64,000 bases of DNA, taken from assembly GCA_035380245.1 (NCBI GenBank), contig DAOSXA010000001.1:1184716-1248715 (forward strand), read 5' to 3'. A program made the translations under genes and the position numbers. This DNA is from Candidatus Zixiibacteriota bacterium (GTDB taxonomy: Bacteria; Zixibacteria; MSB-5A5; GN15; FEB-12). Below are positions 18,187 through 25,530 of this stretch, one piece after another. Numbering within the stretch: position 1 is the stretch's first letter; every line of letters begins with the position of its first letter. The notes below the pieces were generated by a model, which saw only the letters and a list, made by a program, of their open reading frames with translations, was not told the origin of the DNA and did no database searches.

Positions 18187-18233
18187 CGTGAGTAAATAGG
18201 AGCGGTTGCAGAAGGCAACTGCGTTGAACAAGA

Positions 18234-18268
18234 AGAGTCGCCGGTTTTATTCGGCGGCTCTTTTTTTG
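18234..18268 (+). terminator. Rho-independent terminator after the giant surface protein
   Basis: The stem GAGTCGCCG/CGGCGGCTC (one G-T wobble) with loop GTTTTATT is followed directly by seven or more T residues: a classic intrinsic terminator for the two-gene unit that starts at 12118. Confidence 0.88.
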
Positions 18269-18622
18269 TTAAGTTGTAAGGCAGGTCTCTCCGAGACTTG
18301 CCGGGGGATCGTGATATGGGGCAGACGAGGACGTCTGCCGCCCACCAACACGGTTGAATTCTTCGCGAGGTCATTTACCGGAGCAACCGTAGAAGAGAGA
18401 AGATAGGTTCGCTTCCGCAGGAGCGACGTTCTCCGGGATGGATTGTTACAGGATCAGCAAGCTGTAGGTCGAAACTCCTGTCCGCCGAAGGCGGATCGCG
18501 AAGCGAAGTTTCGACAACAAAATCTGTAATGCGGGCGACACAAGGCAGCCCGCTACGCGAGGTTAGGATTCTTTAACTTTTTTGCTAGACACGAGGTAGA
18601 GTTTTACATAATTTCTTTTTTT
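18269..18622. repeat. Intergenic stretch with four hairpin repeats
   Basis: The stretch holds a TCTCCGA-loop hairpin (18280-18302) and a GCAGACG/CGTCTGC hairpin with loop AGGA (18321-18338). It also has a compound hairpin GTCGAAACT...AGTTTCGAC (18468-18515) enclosing TCCGCC/GGCGGA, and half of the double-hairpin element (18527-18577). All have relatives at 6.5-7.1 kb or 44.3-44.9 kb. No gene is apparent. Confidence 0.65.
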
Positions 18623-19690
18623 ATGAATACCGAGCATATCATTCATTTTACCTCGGCTGAGAACATGGCGGTTCTCGCCGATGACTCCATTGATCTGGTG
18701 GTAACGTCGCCGCCGTATCCCATGATTCAAATGTGGGACGAGCTGTTCACGACACGCAACGAAGCAATCGGCAGGGCGCTCGATGGGGCCGAGGGGGAGC
18801 GAGCATTCAATCTGATGCACGCCGACCTCGATCGGGTCTGGGAGCATTTGCCGCGAGTAATGCGTGAGGGTGGAATTGTCTGTATAAACATCGGCGACGC
18901 CGTCAGGACGCTCAACGGATGCTTTCAGCTATTTTCCAACCACACTCGCATTGTCCAACGGATGCTCGCACTGGGTTTCGATAATCTGCCCAATATCATC
19001 TGGCGTAAGGCGACCAACGCACCGAATAAATTCATGGGTTCGGGGATGCTCCCGCCCGGCGCTTATGTGACCCTTGAGCATGAATTCATCCTGATCTTCC
19101 GCAAAGGTAACAAACGCCTCTTCAAGACCGAGACAGAAAAGAATAAAAGGCGTGAAAGCGCTTTTTTCTGGGAAGAACGCAACCAATGGTTTTCCGATAT
19201 CTGGTTCGGTTTGAAGGGAGCAACCCAGGATCTGAAAGATCGTACTCTGCGAGAGCGAAGCGCGGCGTTCCCGCTGGAGCTGGCTTATCGACTGATCAAT
19301 ATGTTTTCAGTCAGGGGGGACACCGTACTAGACCCGTATCTGGGCACCGGAACGACCATGGCCGCAGCAGCGGCTTCGGGCCGGAACAGTGTCGGTTTCG
19401 AACTGGATGCGAGTCTGGATAAAGTAATCGAGGAGCGTATGAATCGTTTGCCGGAGACGGCCAATGTGGTTGTAAGAGAACGCGTGGAACGACATCGACT
19501 TTTCGTTGAGGAACGCCAGGCCGCCGGGAAACATCTGAAATTTCTCGTGACGAGTCTTGGGTTGCCGTGTGTCAGCCGACAGGAATGTGGTCTTCTTTTT
19601 GAATTAGTCGATACGATAGAGAGAACGGCCGCCGGTACGCTCCTGGTATCTTACCGACCGTTGGTCACAGCGGATGGATCATCAAAGTAA
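18623..19690 (+). CDS. Site-specific DNA methyltransferase (TSPPY type)
   Basis: This 355-aa enzyme should transfer a methyl group from S-adenosylmethionine to a base in DNA. The catalytic motif IV, TSPPY, is at residues 28-32 and the SAM-binding motif DPYLGTGTTMAAAA follows near residue 237, the order of beta-class enzymes. TSPPY is most often seen in N4-cytosine methylases, though N6-adenine activity cannot be excluded. No Shine-Dalgarno sequence precedes the ATG at 18623, but the extra N-terminal residues match the usual start of the family before motif IV. No restriction endonuclease gene lies on either side, so it looks like an orphan methylase, possibly epigenetic or phage-derived. Confidence 0.88.
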   Translation: MNTEHIIHFTSAENMAVLADDSIDLVVTSPPYPMIQMWDELFTTRNEAIGRALDGAEGERAFNLMHADLDRVWEHLPRVMREGGIVCINIGDAVRTLNGCFQLFSNHTRIVQRMLALGFDNLPNIIWRKATNAPNKFMGSGMLPPGAYVTLEHEFILIFRKGNKRLFKTETEKNKRRESAFFWEERNQWFSDIWFGLKGATQDLKDRTLRERSAAFPLELAYRLINMFSVRGDTVLDPYLGTGTTMAAAAASGRNSVGFELDASLDKVIEERMNRLPETANVVVRERVERHRLFVEERQAAGKHLKFLVTSLGLPCVSRQECGLLFELVDTIERTAAGTLLVSYRPLVTADGSSK

Positions 19691-19766
19691 ATATCATGGC
19701 GGTGTTCATATTCTTTCGAAGGGTCTCCCGATTGGAACGCATGGCTGTTTCGATGGATATGCGGGA

Positions 19767-20768
19767 TTACCGATGGCCGTGGTAGTAGATTGCGAAGTGC
19801 AGGCCAACGTCGGGGCTGTTGACGAATTTGAAAAGGTTTTCCAATAGTCCGAACTCAAGACTCAGGTTTTTCGGGAGGCGGTGTTTGAATCCGAGCAACA
19901 GCTCGTAGGTGCGGTCGGAGAACTGGTGAAAATCAACCGCCACGCCGCGCTCGATAAGTAATTGGGCGATATAGGACTGTCTCCAGTGCGGGCGGTGCCA
20001 TTCGAGAGCAACCAAAGCGCTGTAGTGCCATTGACGCAGTTCGATATCGAGCATTTCAACATCGCCGAAATAAACCAGGCCGCCGGAGAGATATGCGAAC
20101 CATGATCTGTATTGGAAGCCGGTTGCCAGGGAAGCGCCGACATCGACCGACTGTCCGCCGAAATACTCGGTGCGATTGCCGACCGGAAGTTTGGCTCCGA
20201 CCGTGAGCACCGTGGCGGTACCGTCGGCTCCCCGGAGTCGCTTGCTGCAGGAGACAATGGCATTGCCGATTTTAAGGCCGGTCTGATCACGGTGCAAGCG
20301 CGACCAGCCGTCGGAGCCTTTGCCGGTGTATACATCGAAAGCAAACTGGTCGCGGTCGAACAGGTCTCGTCCGGCCTGACCGATGCCCAGGGTGCGATGA
20401 AATCCCTCGATGAATCCGTCCATCACACCGCCATCGACGTATCGGAAGGGGAGATAGGCCGACAGTTCGAGGTTTTGTCCGACACCGAAACGGCTGTAGA
20501 TCGATAATTCGTGCAGTTCACCGTCGATACGAAAGACATTTTCCTCGTAAAGCCAGTAATTGTTCCAGTTATGGCGGAGGCCGATCGTATAGTCGCCATG
20601 GTCAAGCACCCGGGTGATGTGATGCTGAAGGCCGCAACGTATTAACTGGATCGGCGATTGACTGTTTAATTCAATGTGCCCCTGGGGCTCGTAAGTCGCG
20701 CCGACAGCCGGATATACGGCTATGATTGTCAGCAATACGGTTATTAAAGTTTTACCCGGGTAGTTCAT
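19767..20768 (-). CDS. DUF3187-like exported protein
   Basis: This 333-aa protein has a signal peptide (MNYPGKTLITVLLTIIAVYPAVGA). The mature part is beta-rich with repeated aromatic strands (LRHNWNNYWLYEE, YRSWFAYLSGGLVYFG). The start INSQSPIQ-like segment and the spacing of GxxxELSAYLPFRY resemble the DUF3187 group of predicted outer-membrane proteins. It ends with short strands and LHFAIYYHGHR, as barrel proteins often do. It is transcribed alone, convergent with the methyltransferase and divergent from the signalling genes. Function is unknown. Confidence 0.7.
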   Translation of the reverse strand: MNYPGKTLITVLLTIIAVYPAVGATYEPQGHIELNSQSPIQLIRCGLQHHITRVLDHGDYTIGLRHNWNNYWLYEENVFRIDGELHELSIYSRFGVGQNLELSAYLPFRYVDGGVMDGFIEGFHRTLGIGQAGRDLFDRDQFAFDVYTGKGSDGWSRLHRDQTGLKIGNAIVSCSKRLRGADGTATVLTVGAKLPVGNRTEYFGGQSVDVGASLATGFQYRSWFAYLSGGLVYFGDVEMLDIELRQWHYSALVALEWHRPHWRQSYIAQLLIERGVAVDFHQFSDRTYELLLGFKHRLPKNLSLEFGLLENLFKFVNSPDVGLHFAIYYHGHR

Positions 20769-20876
20769 CTCGTTCGAAATCTAGGATATTGTGGATCGTT
20801 GCGCAATGTAGAACCGCAGACGGTTTGAAGGCTGATGGGGTGATCCCGGTCATGTATGGTTACCTCCACTAAGAGG

Positions 20877-20905
20877 TTGTTTTTATTTCCGTTCCATGCT
20901 ATTCT
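20877..20905 (+). promoter_or_regulatory. Possible sigma-70 promoter of the phosphorelay operon
   Basis: TTGTTT (20877-20882) and TATTCT (20900-20905) lie 17 bases apart and would start transcription near 20912, about 34 bases before the ATG at 20946. The hexamers are only fair matches, but the position favours the internal ATG over the upstream one at 20856. Confidence 0.35.
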
Positions 20906-20945
20906 TGCGCTAACAAACAAGACTTACAACCAAGCCAGGAGAACC

Positions 20946-22166
20946 ATGGCGATAATCACTATAGTAAGTGCGTCCTACTGCCACGGTGATGAGATCGTGT
21001 CGCAGGTCATTGAACAACTTGGTTATGAAAGGCTTGACGACCTGGTCCTGAGCACGGCGGCCGAGAAGTTCAATCTGGATCGCGATAAGCTCCGGCATGC
21101 CTTGAACGGCTCGGGACCGTTCAAATACCGGCAATCGAAGGATCGCGACAAACTACTGGCCTGCCTGGAAGTGGCGCTGGCGGAAGTCATCCAGAGAGAC
21201 GATGGTGTGATCACGGGCATGGGGGGGTATCTTATCCCGGGTAATATCGCTCATATCCTCAGGGTCTGCCTGGTGGCCGATCTGCCGTATCGAGTGGCGC
21301 AGGCGGTGTCCAGTGAGGGATTGAGCGAAGATCAGGCGCATGAAAGGATCAAAGATTACGATCAGCAGCTTGTCGACAATGTCATGAGTCTGGTGTCTCG
21401 TTCTGTTTATGATGAAAACCTCTACGATATGATGTTGCCGGTCGATCGCTCCGATGTCGCCGCGACGGTTAAACTTATCTGCGAGCAGGCGAGTTCCGAT
21501 GCCGTGCGTCCGACCGACTGGTCACGTATTCACGCTCAGGACTTTCTGCTTTCCGCCCGGGTGAAACAAGTCCTTACCGATGCAGGTCACAATGTTGAGG
21601 TATTTTCCGAGAACGGCCGGGTGACGATCGGGATTAACGAACGAGCTTTCATGATGTCGCGATTGCAGGAAAAGCTGAAGCGGATGGCCCGTGAGATCGA
21701 GGGTGTAACCGATGTCGAAACCAAGTTGGGCACGCGTTACACGGCTCCATCGATCAATCCCTGGGAAGATATCGACGCCGGACCCAAGGTGTTGCTGGTG
21801 GACGATGAAAAAGAATTCGTTCAGACGCTGTCACAACGCCTCAAAACACGTAACCTGGAATCCTCGATAGCCTATGACGGCGAGCAGGCGCTTGACATGC
21901 TCAAGGAGGATGTCCCGGATGTGATCGTGCTCGACTTACTGATGCCCGGGATCGACGGTATTGAAACTTTGCGGCGGGTCAAGCAATCGCACCCGGATGT
22001 CGAGGTGATAATCCTGACCGGTCACGGTTCCGACCGTGAACAGGAGGAGGCCGAAGACCTGGGAGCGTTTGCATATCTGAGGAAGCCGGTGAACGTCAAT
22101 GAACTGGCACAATTGATGCGTGAAGCCTATTCACGGCGGCAGCGGAGAAATCAGGATAACGGATAA
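20946..22166 (+). CDS. Cytidylate kinase-like / BON-like / receiver-domain fusion
   Basis: In this 406-aa protein, residues ~1-190 resemble the cytidylate-kinase-like family (MAIITIVSASYCHGDEIVSQ, then a FDD/LDDLVL segment and GMGGYLIPGN). The P-loop GSGG-type glycines are replaced by YCHGDE, so phosphotransfer is doubtful. Residues ~195-265 look like a BON-type fold (LTDAGHNVEVFSENGRVTI...VTDVET). Residues ~275-395 are a complete response-regulator receiver: acidic pair VDDE, phospho-acceptor in IVLDLLMPGIDG, Thr in ILTGH and Lys in LRKPV. The start at 20946 follows CCAGGAGAA. It is first in an operon of histidine kinases and receivers, so the receiver probably takes phosphate from them. The input of the kinase-like part is unknown. 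Confidence 0.8.
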   Translation: MAIITIVSASYCHGDEIVSQVIEQLGYERLDDLVLSTAAEKFNLDRDKLRHALNGSGPFKYRQSKDRDKLLACLEVALAEVIQRDDGVITGMGGYLIPGNIAHILRVCLVADLPYRVAQAVSSEGLSEDQAHERIKDYDQQLVDNVMSLVSRSVYDENLYDMMLPVDRSDVAATVKLICEQASSDAVRPTDWSRIHAQDFLLSARVKQVLTDAGHNVEVFSENGRVTIGINERAFMMSRLQEKLKRMAREIEGVTDVETKLGTRYTAPSINPWEDIDAGPKVLLVDDEKEFVQTLSQRLKTRNLESSIAYDGEQALDMLKEDVPDVIVLDLLMPGIDGIETLRRVKQSHPDVEVIILTGHGSDREQEEAEDLGAFAYLRKPVNVNELAQLMREAYSRRQRRNQDNG

Positions 22167-22186
22167 AGCCAAAGGAACGGCGTGAA

Positions 22187-23902
22187 ATGAGCGAAGAGAA
22201 CAACAAAGCTATTTCGACCACGATATCGATGTCGGATGCGCCCGGAAGCCAACTGCCGCGTTATACCCGACTGCATCGGAATCTGATCTGGATCCCCCTG
22301 CTGGCGGCGTTGATTCCCCTGGCGATTATGGCCGCGATCAACTACCGTCAGGATGCCAATGCGTATCGGGCCGAAAGTCACTTTGTCATTTCACGCATTC
22401 TTTCCAACACTAAACGAAGTTTGCAATTCGCTATCGAAGAACGGCGGGCGGTGTTGTCGCTGGTGGCGCGAACGAACTCGCGCTCGGAGTTGAGCAGTGA
22501 GACGCGCCTGATGTCGATCCTGCGCGATTTAAGAGAATCTTTCGGTGATTTCGTGGACCTGGGCCTCATTGCCTCTGATGGCAATCAGGCGTATTACTCC
22601 GGTCCGTACCAGTTGAAGGGGGTCAACTACAGTGACCAGCCCTGGTTTCACGAAGTTGCTCTGAGAGGTACCTACGTCAGCGACGTTTTCATGGGATATC
22701 GTCACCTGCCGCACTTCGTCGTAGCCGTAGCGATCAACTCCGGTGAAGACGATTTCTATATCCTGCGTGCGACGATCGACACGGAGTTGTTGATGCGGCA
22801 AATCTATTCACTCGATCTGGGCGCCGAGACGGACGCATTCGTGGTCAACTCTCGGGGGATTCTCCAGACCGCGTCGGCTTTCTACGGTGAAGTGCTGGAT
22901 ACCGTTGATTTCACGATTCCACCTCATGTTCGCGAGCGCGAGATTATCGATGAACAGCCGCAACCGACCGGGGGAAGTGTGGCAATGGGTTTCGCCTATG
23001 TCGAGGGGACGCCGTTTATCCTGGTGGCTGCAACCCGACTCGAACCGTTTTTTCAGCATTGGTTTTATCAGCGTTCCGACGTGATTTGGTTTCTTCTGCT
23101 GAGTGCGGTTGGTATTCTGGCGGTGGTTTGGTATCGTTCGCGAAATATCATCGCGCGGTTGCGTGAGGCCGATGCCCAGCGCGCCAAGATTTTCCACAAT
23201 GTCGAATATACCAACAAGATGGCGACTCTGGGGCGCCTGGCGGCCGGTGTTGCGCATGAAATCAACAATCCGCTGGCGATTATCAACGAGAAGGCGGGTT
23301 TATTGCAGGATATGGCACAACATGCCGAGCAATTCCCGCAACGGGAGAAAATCCTGAAAATAGTCGACGCCATTACCAACAGTGTCGATCGCTGTAGTCG
23401 GGTGACCCGCCGTTTGCTCGGATTCGGACGTCGTATGGATGCGGTCAGAGAACGTATCGACCTGCGCGGATTGATCAACGATGTGCTCGAGTTCCAGAAA
23501 ACCGAAGCTGCCCATCGCAGCATTAAGATAGATGTCGAGTGTGAGGAGACTGTACCGCAGATCCAGTCCGATCGGGGACAGTTGCAGCAGGTATTTCTTA
23601 ACCTGGTAGGCAACTCTTACGGCGCCGTAGCGGACGGTGGCTGGATCAGGATTTCAATCAAGCAGCTCTCACCTAGTGAGGTGGCCGTATCGGTAACGGA
23701 CAACGGCCACGGTATTCCCGCTAGTGATTTGAATCACGTCTTCGAACCGTTTTTCTCAACCAAAGGGCAGGCCGGCACCGGTCTGGGACTGTCCATAACA
23801 CGCGATATAGTGGAAAAGCTGGGAGGCATTATCGAAGTCACCAGCGAAGTCGGCAAGGGAACGACCTTCACCGTCAACCTGCCGATCGAAAAAGTAGATT
23901 AA
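22187..23902 (+). CDS. Membrane sensor histidine kinase with extracytoplasmic Cache-like domain
   Basis: In this 571-aa protein, TM1 is near residues 33-52 and TM2 near 295-315. The ~240 residues between them resemble a double-Cache (PDC) sensor (LGLIASDGNQAYYSGPYQLKG, then YSDQPWF). The H-box AAGVAHEINNPLA has the phospho-acceptor His at 357. The ATPase domain has the N-box NLVGNSYGAV, the G1 box DNGHGIP and the G2 box GTGLGLSI. The Cache type usually binds small ligands such as amino or carboxylic acids outside the membrane. It lies 20 bases after the kinase-like/receiver fusion and 15 bases before a stand-alone receiver; both are likely phosphate targets. Confidence 0.92.
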   Translation: MSEENNKAISTTISMSDAPGSQLPRYTRLHRNLIWIPLLAALIPLAIMAAINYRQDANAYRAESHFVISRILSNTKRSLQFAIEERRAVLSLVARTNSRSELSSETRLMSILRDLRESFGDFVDLGLIASDGNQAYYSGPYQLKGVNYSDQPWFHEVALRGTYVSDVFMGYRHLPHFVVAVAINSGEDDFYILRATIDTELLMRQIYSLDLGAETDAFVVNSRGILQTASAFYGEVLDTVDFTIPPHVREREIIDEQPQPTGGSVAMGFAYVEGTPFILVAATRLEPFFQHWFYQRSDVIWFLLLSAVGILAVVWYRSRNIIARLREADAQRAKIFHNVEYTNKMATLGRLAAGVAHEINNPLAIINEKAGLLQDMAQHAEQFPQREKILKIVDAITNSVDRCSRVTRRLLGFGRRMDAVRERIDLRGLINDVLEFQKTEAAHRSIKIDVECEETVPQIQSDRGQLQQVFLNLVGNSYGAVADGGWIRISIKQLSPSEVAVSVTDNGHGIPASDLNHVFEPFFSTKGQAGTGLGLSITRDIVEKLGGIIEVTSEVGKGTTFTVNLPIEKVD

Positions 23903-23917
23903 GGGAACGGATCGATT

Positions 23918-24298
23918 ATGAGTGAATACCGAGTGTTGCTGGTTGACGATGAAGAGGAGCTGGTTTCTACGCTGGTAGAAAGGCTGGAATATCGAGGATT
24001 TTCCGCGAGTTATTGCACCAACGGACAGGATGCGCTTAAGATGTTGCGGGAGGAAAGTTACAATGTGGTCGTCGTGGACCTGAAACTCCCCGGCATGTCG
24101 GGTGTCGACCTGTTGCAGACGATCAGAACGGCTTATCCTCATCTTCCGGTTCTGATGGTAACCGGTCACGGCGCGGGGGGAAACGATGGTTTTCAGCCGC
24201 CGGACGGGGCATTCGCATTTCTGGTGAAACCGATCAATATCGATGAATTAGTAGCCAAAATGACGGAAGCGATAAAAGCGTATGAGCCCGGACAATAA
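23918..24298 (+). CDS. Stand-alone response regulator receiver
   Basis: This 126-aa protein is a single CheY-like domain with no output domain. It has the acidic VDDEEE cluster, the phospho-acceptor Asp in VVVVDLKLPGMSG, Thr in LMVTGH and Lys in LVKPI. The loop after the Thr (GAGGNDGFQPPDGAF) is longer than usual. Its 3' end overlaps the start of the next gene by 17 bases, so the two are translationally coupled and probably work as a pair. Confidence 0.9.
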   Translation: MSEYRVLLVDDEEELVSTLVERLEYRGFSASYCTNGQDALKMLREESYNVVVVDLKLPGMSGVDLLQTIRTAYPHLPVLMVTGHGAGGNDGFQPPDGAFAFLVKPINIDELVAKMTEAIKAYEPGQ

Positions 24299-24962
24299 AG
24301 ACAAGAAGGACGTAGCGGGTTCGTTTGCCAGCCTGACTTTCGTCGGTGAAATTACCGCCTCCGTGACTCACGAACTGAGTAATGTCGTGGGAACGATCGA
24401 GCAGGTCAGCGGATTGATCGAGGACCTCACTTATACTCCCGAGATTCAGGACGCCGGGATTGCCGAGCGACTGATGGATGTAGTCGAGAGAGTTGCCCGA
24501 CAAACCGAGCGCGGAACGACCTTGATACGCCGCCTGAACCGGTTCGCTCACCTGGCGGACAACGAGAAGGTCGAATGCGATCTGGCCCAGGTGCTGGAGA
24601 ATGTGGCGGCCTTGTCGGAAAGACTGGTAAATCTGAAGAAGGTGAACCTGGTAACCTCCGGACTGGCCGACAGCCTTCCGTTAATCTGTAATCCGCTAAT
24701 GGTGGCACAGTCGGTTTTCGGTATGGTCAAGAGAGTACTGTCGACGGCGGATGGCTCCGAGCCGCTCAGGATAGAACTGGTCGGAGTCTCCCGAGGAGCC
24801 CTGGTGACGGTAAGCGCCCGGGTTGGAACCGATGTCGCGGACGACATGATGCAGGCGCCTGAGAATCTCCCGCTTGAAGCCTTCGGGGGAAGCCTGGCGC
24901 ATCGAACGGAGAACGGACGGTTTATTCTGGAGTTGACTGTTCCGAACAGCGCCGGTGAATGA
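24282..24962 (+). CDS. Truncated histidine-kinase-like phosphotransfer protein
   Basis: This 226-aa protein has an H-box-like THELSNVVGTIEQV with His at residue 30 and a two-helix dimerisation region. The following ~110 residues correspond in place to a kinase ATPase domain, but the N, G1 and G2 boxes are not recognisable (LVTVSARVGTDVADDMM occupies the G1 position). There is no sensor or membrane segment. It resembles phosphotransfer proteins of the ChpT/Spo0B kind, which have a degenerate ATPase domain. A role relaying phosphate between the receivers on either side is inferred; a decayed kinase is the alternative. Confidence 0.7.
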   Translation: MSPDNKDKKDVAGSFASLTFVGEITASVTHELSNVVGTIEQVSGLIEDLTYTPEIQDAGIAERLMDVVERVARQTERGTTLIRRLNRFAHLADNEKVECDLAQVLENVAALSERLVNLKKVNLVTSGLADSLPLICNPLMVAQSVFGMVKRVLSTADGSEPLRIELVGVSRGALVTVSARVGTDVADDMMQAPENLPLEAFGGSLAHRTENGRFILELTVPNSAGE

Positions 24963-25007
24963 ACGAATGGCTCGGCTCAATAAGCGTACGATAAGGAGTA
25001 ACGATAC

Positions 25008-25439
25008 ATGGTGAAGACAAGAGTATTGATAGTCGACGACGAGGAGGATTTTGCCTCTGCTCTGGCTGAACGGATGCGTACGCGCGGACTCGAGGCCGAC
25101 TGTGTGTTTAGCGGCGACGACGCTCTCAAAGCGGTCAAAGAGAAAGTCTACGATTCGGTCGTTCTGGACCTGGCGATGCCCGGCATGGACGGTATGGCTA
25201 CGTTACGGGCGATGCTCCAGATCAACGCCGACCTGCAGGTAATCATTCTGACCGGGCAGGCGACTGTCGCCAAGAGTGTCGAAGCGGTCAAAGAGGGGGC
25301 GTTCGAGTTTCTCGAGAAGCCGATCAAGCTCGATGACCTGGTGGGAAAAATCGACCAGGCCAGAACCCGTACGATTGAGCTGACCGAAAATAAAATGAAC
25401 GACATGATCGACGAACTGATCAAACGTCGGGGCTGGTAG
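25008..25439 (+). CDS. Stand-alone response regulator receiver with C-terminal extension
   Basis: This 143-aa protein is a receiver domain with VDDEED, the phospho-acceptor Asp in VVLDLAMPGMDG, Thr in IILTGQ and Lys in LEKPI. A ~20-residue helical tail (ELTENKMNDMIDELIKRRGW) follows. It is the last gene of the 20946-25439 operon, 45 bases after the degenerate kinase, with the SD AAGGAG. With no DNA-binding domain, its output should be protein-protein contact or onward phosphotransfer. Confidence 0.9.
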   Translation: MVKTRVLIVDDEEDFASALAERMRTRGLEADCVFSGDDALKAVKEKVYDSVVLDLAMPGMDGMATLRAMLQINADLQVIILTGQATVAKSVEAVKEGAFEFLEKPIKLDDLVGKIDQARTRTIELTENKMNDMIDELIKRRGW

Positions 25440-25530
25440 ATCTTATCGCAGCCGAAGGCATTGCTCGATCACGATTGACGACATCGCCTTCTAGTTAACC
25501 GCCGGGGGCTTGTAAAACCGAGGAAGAGAA

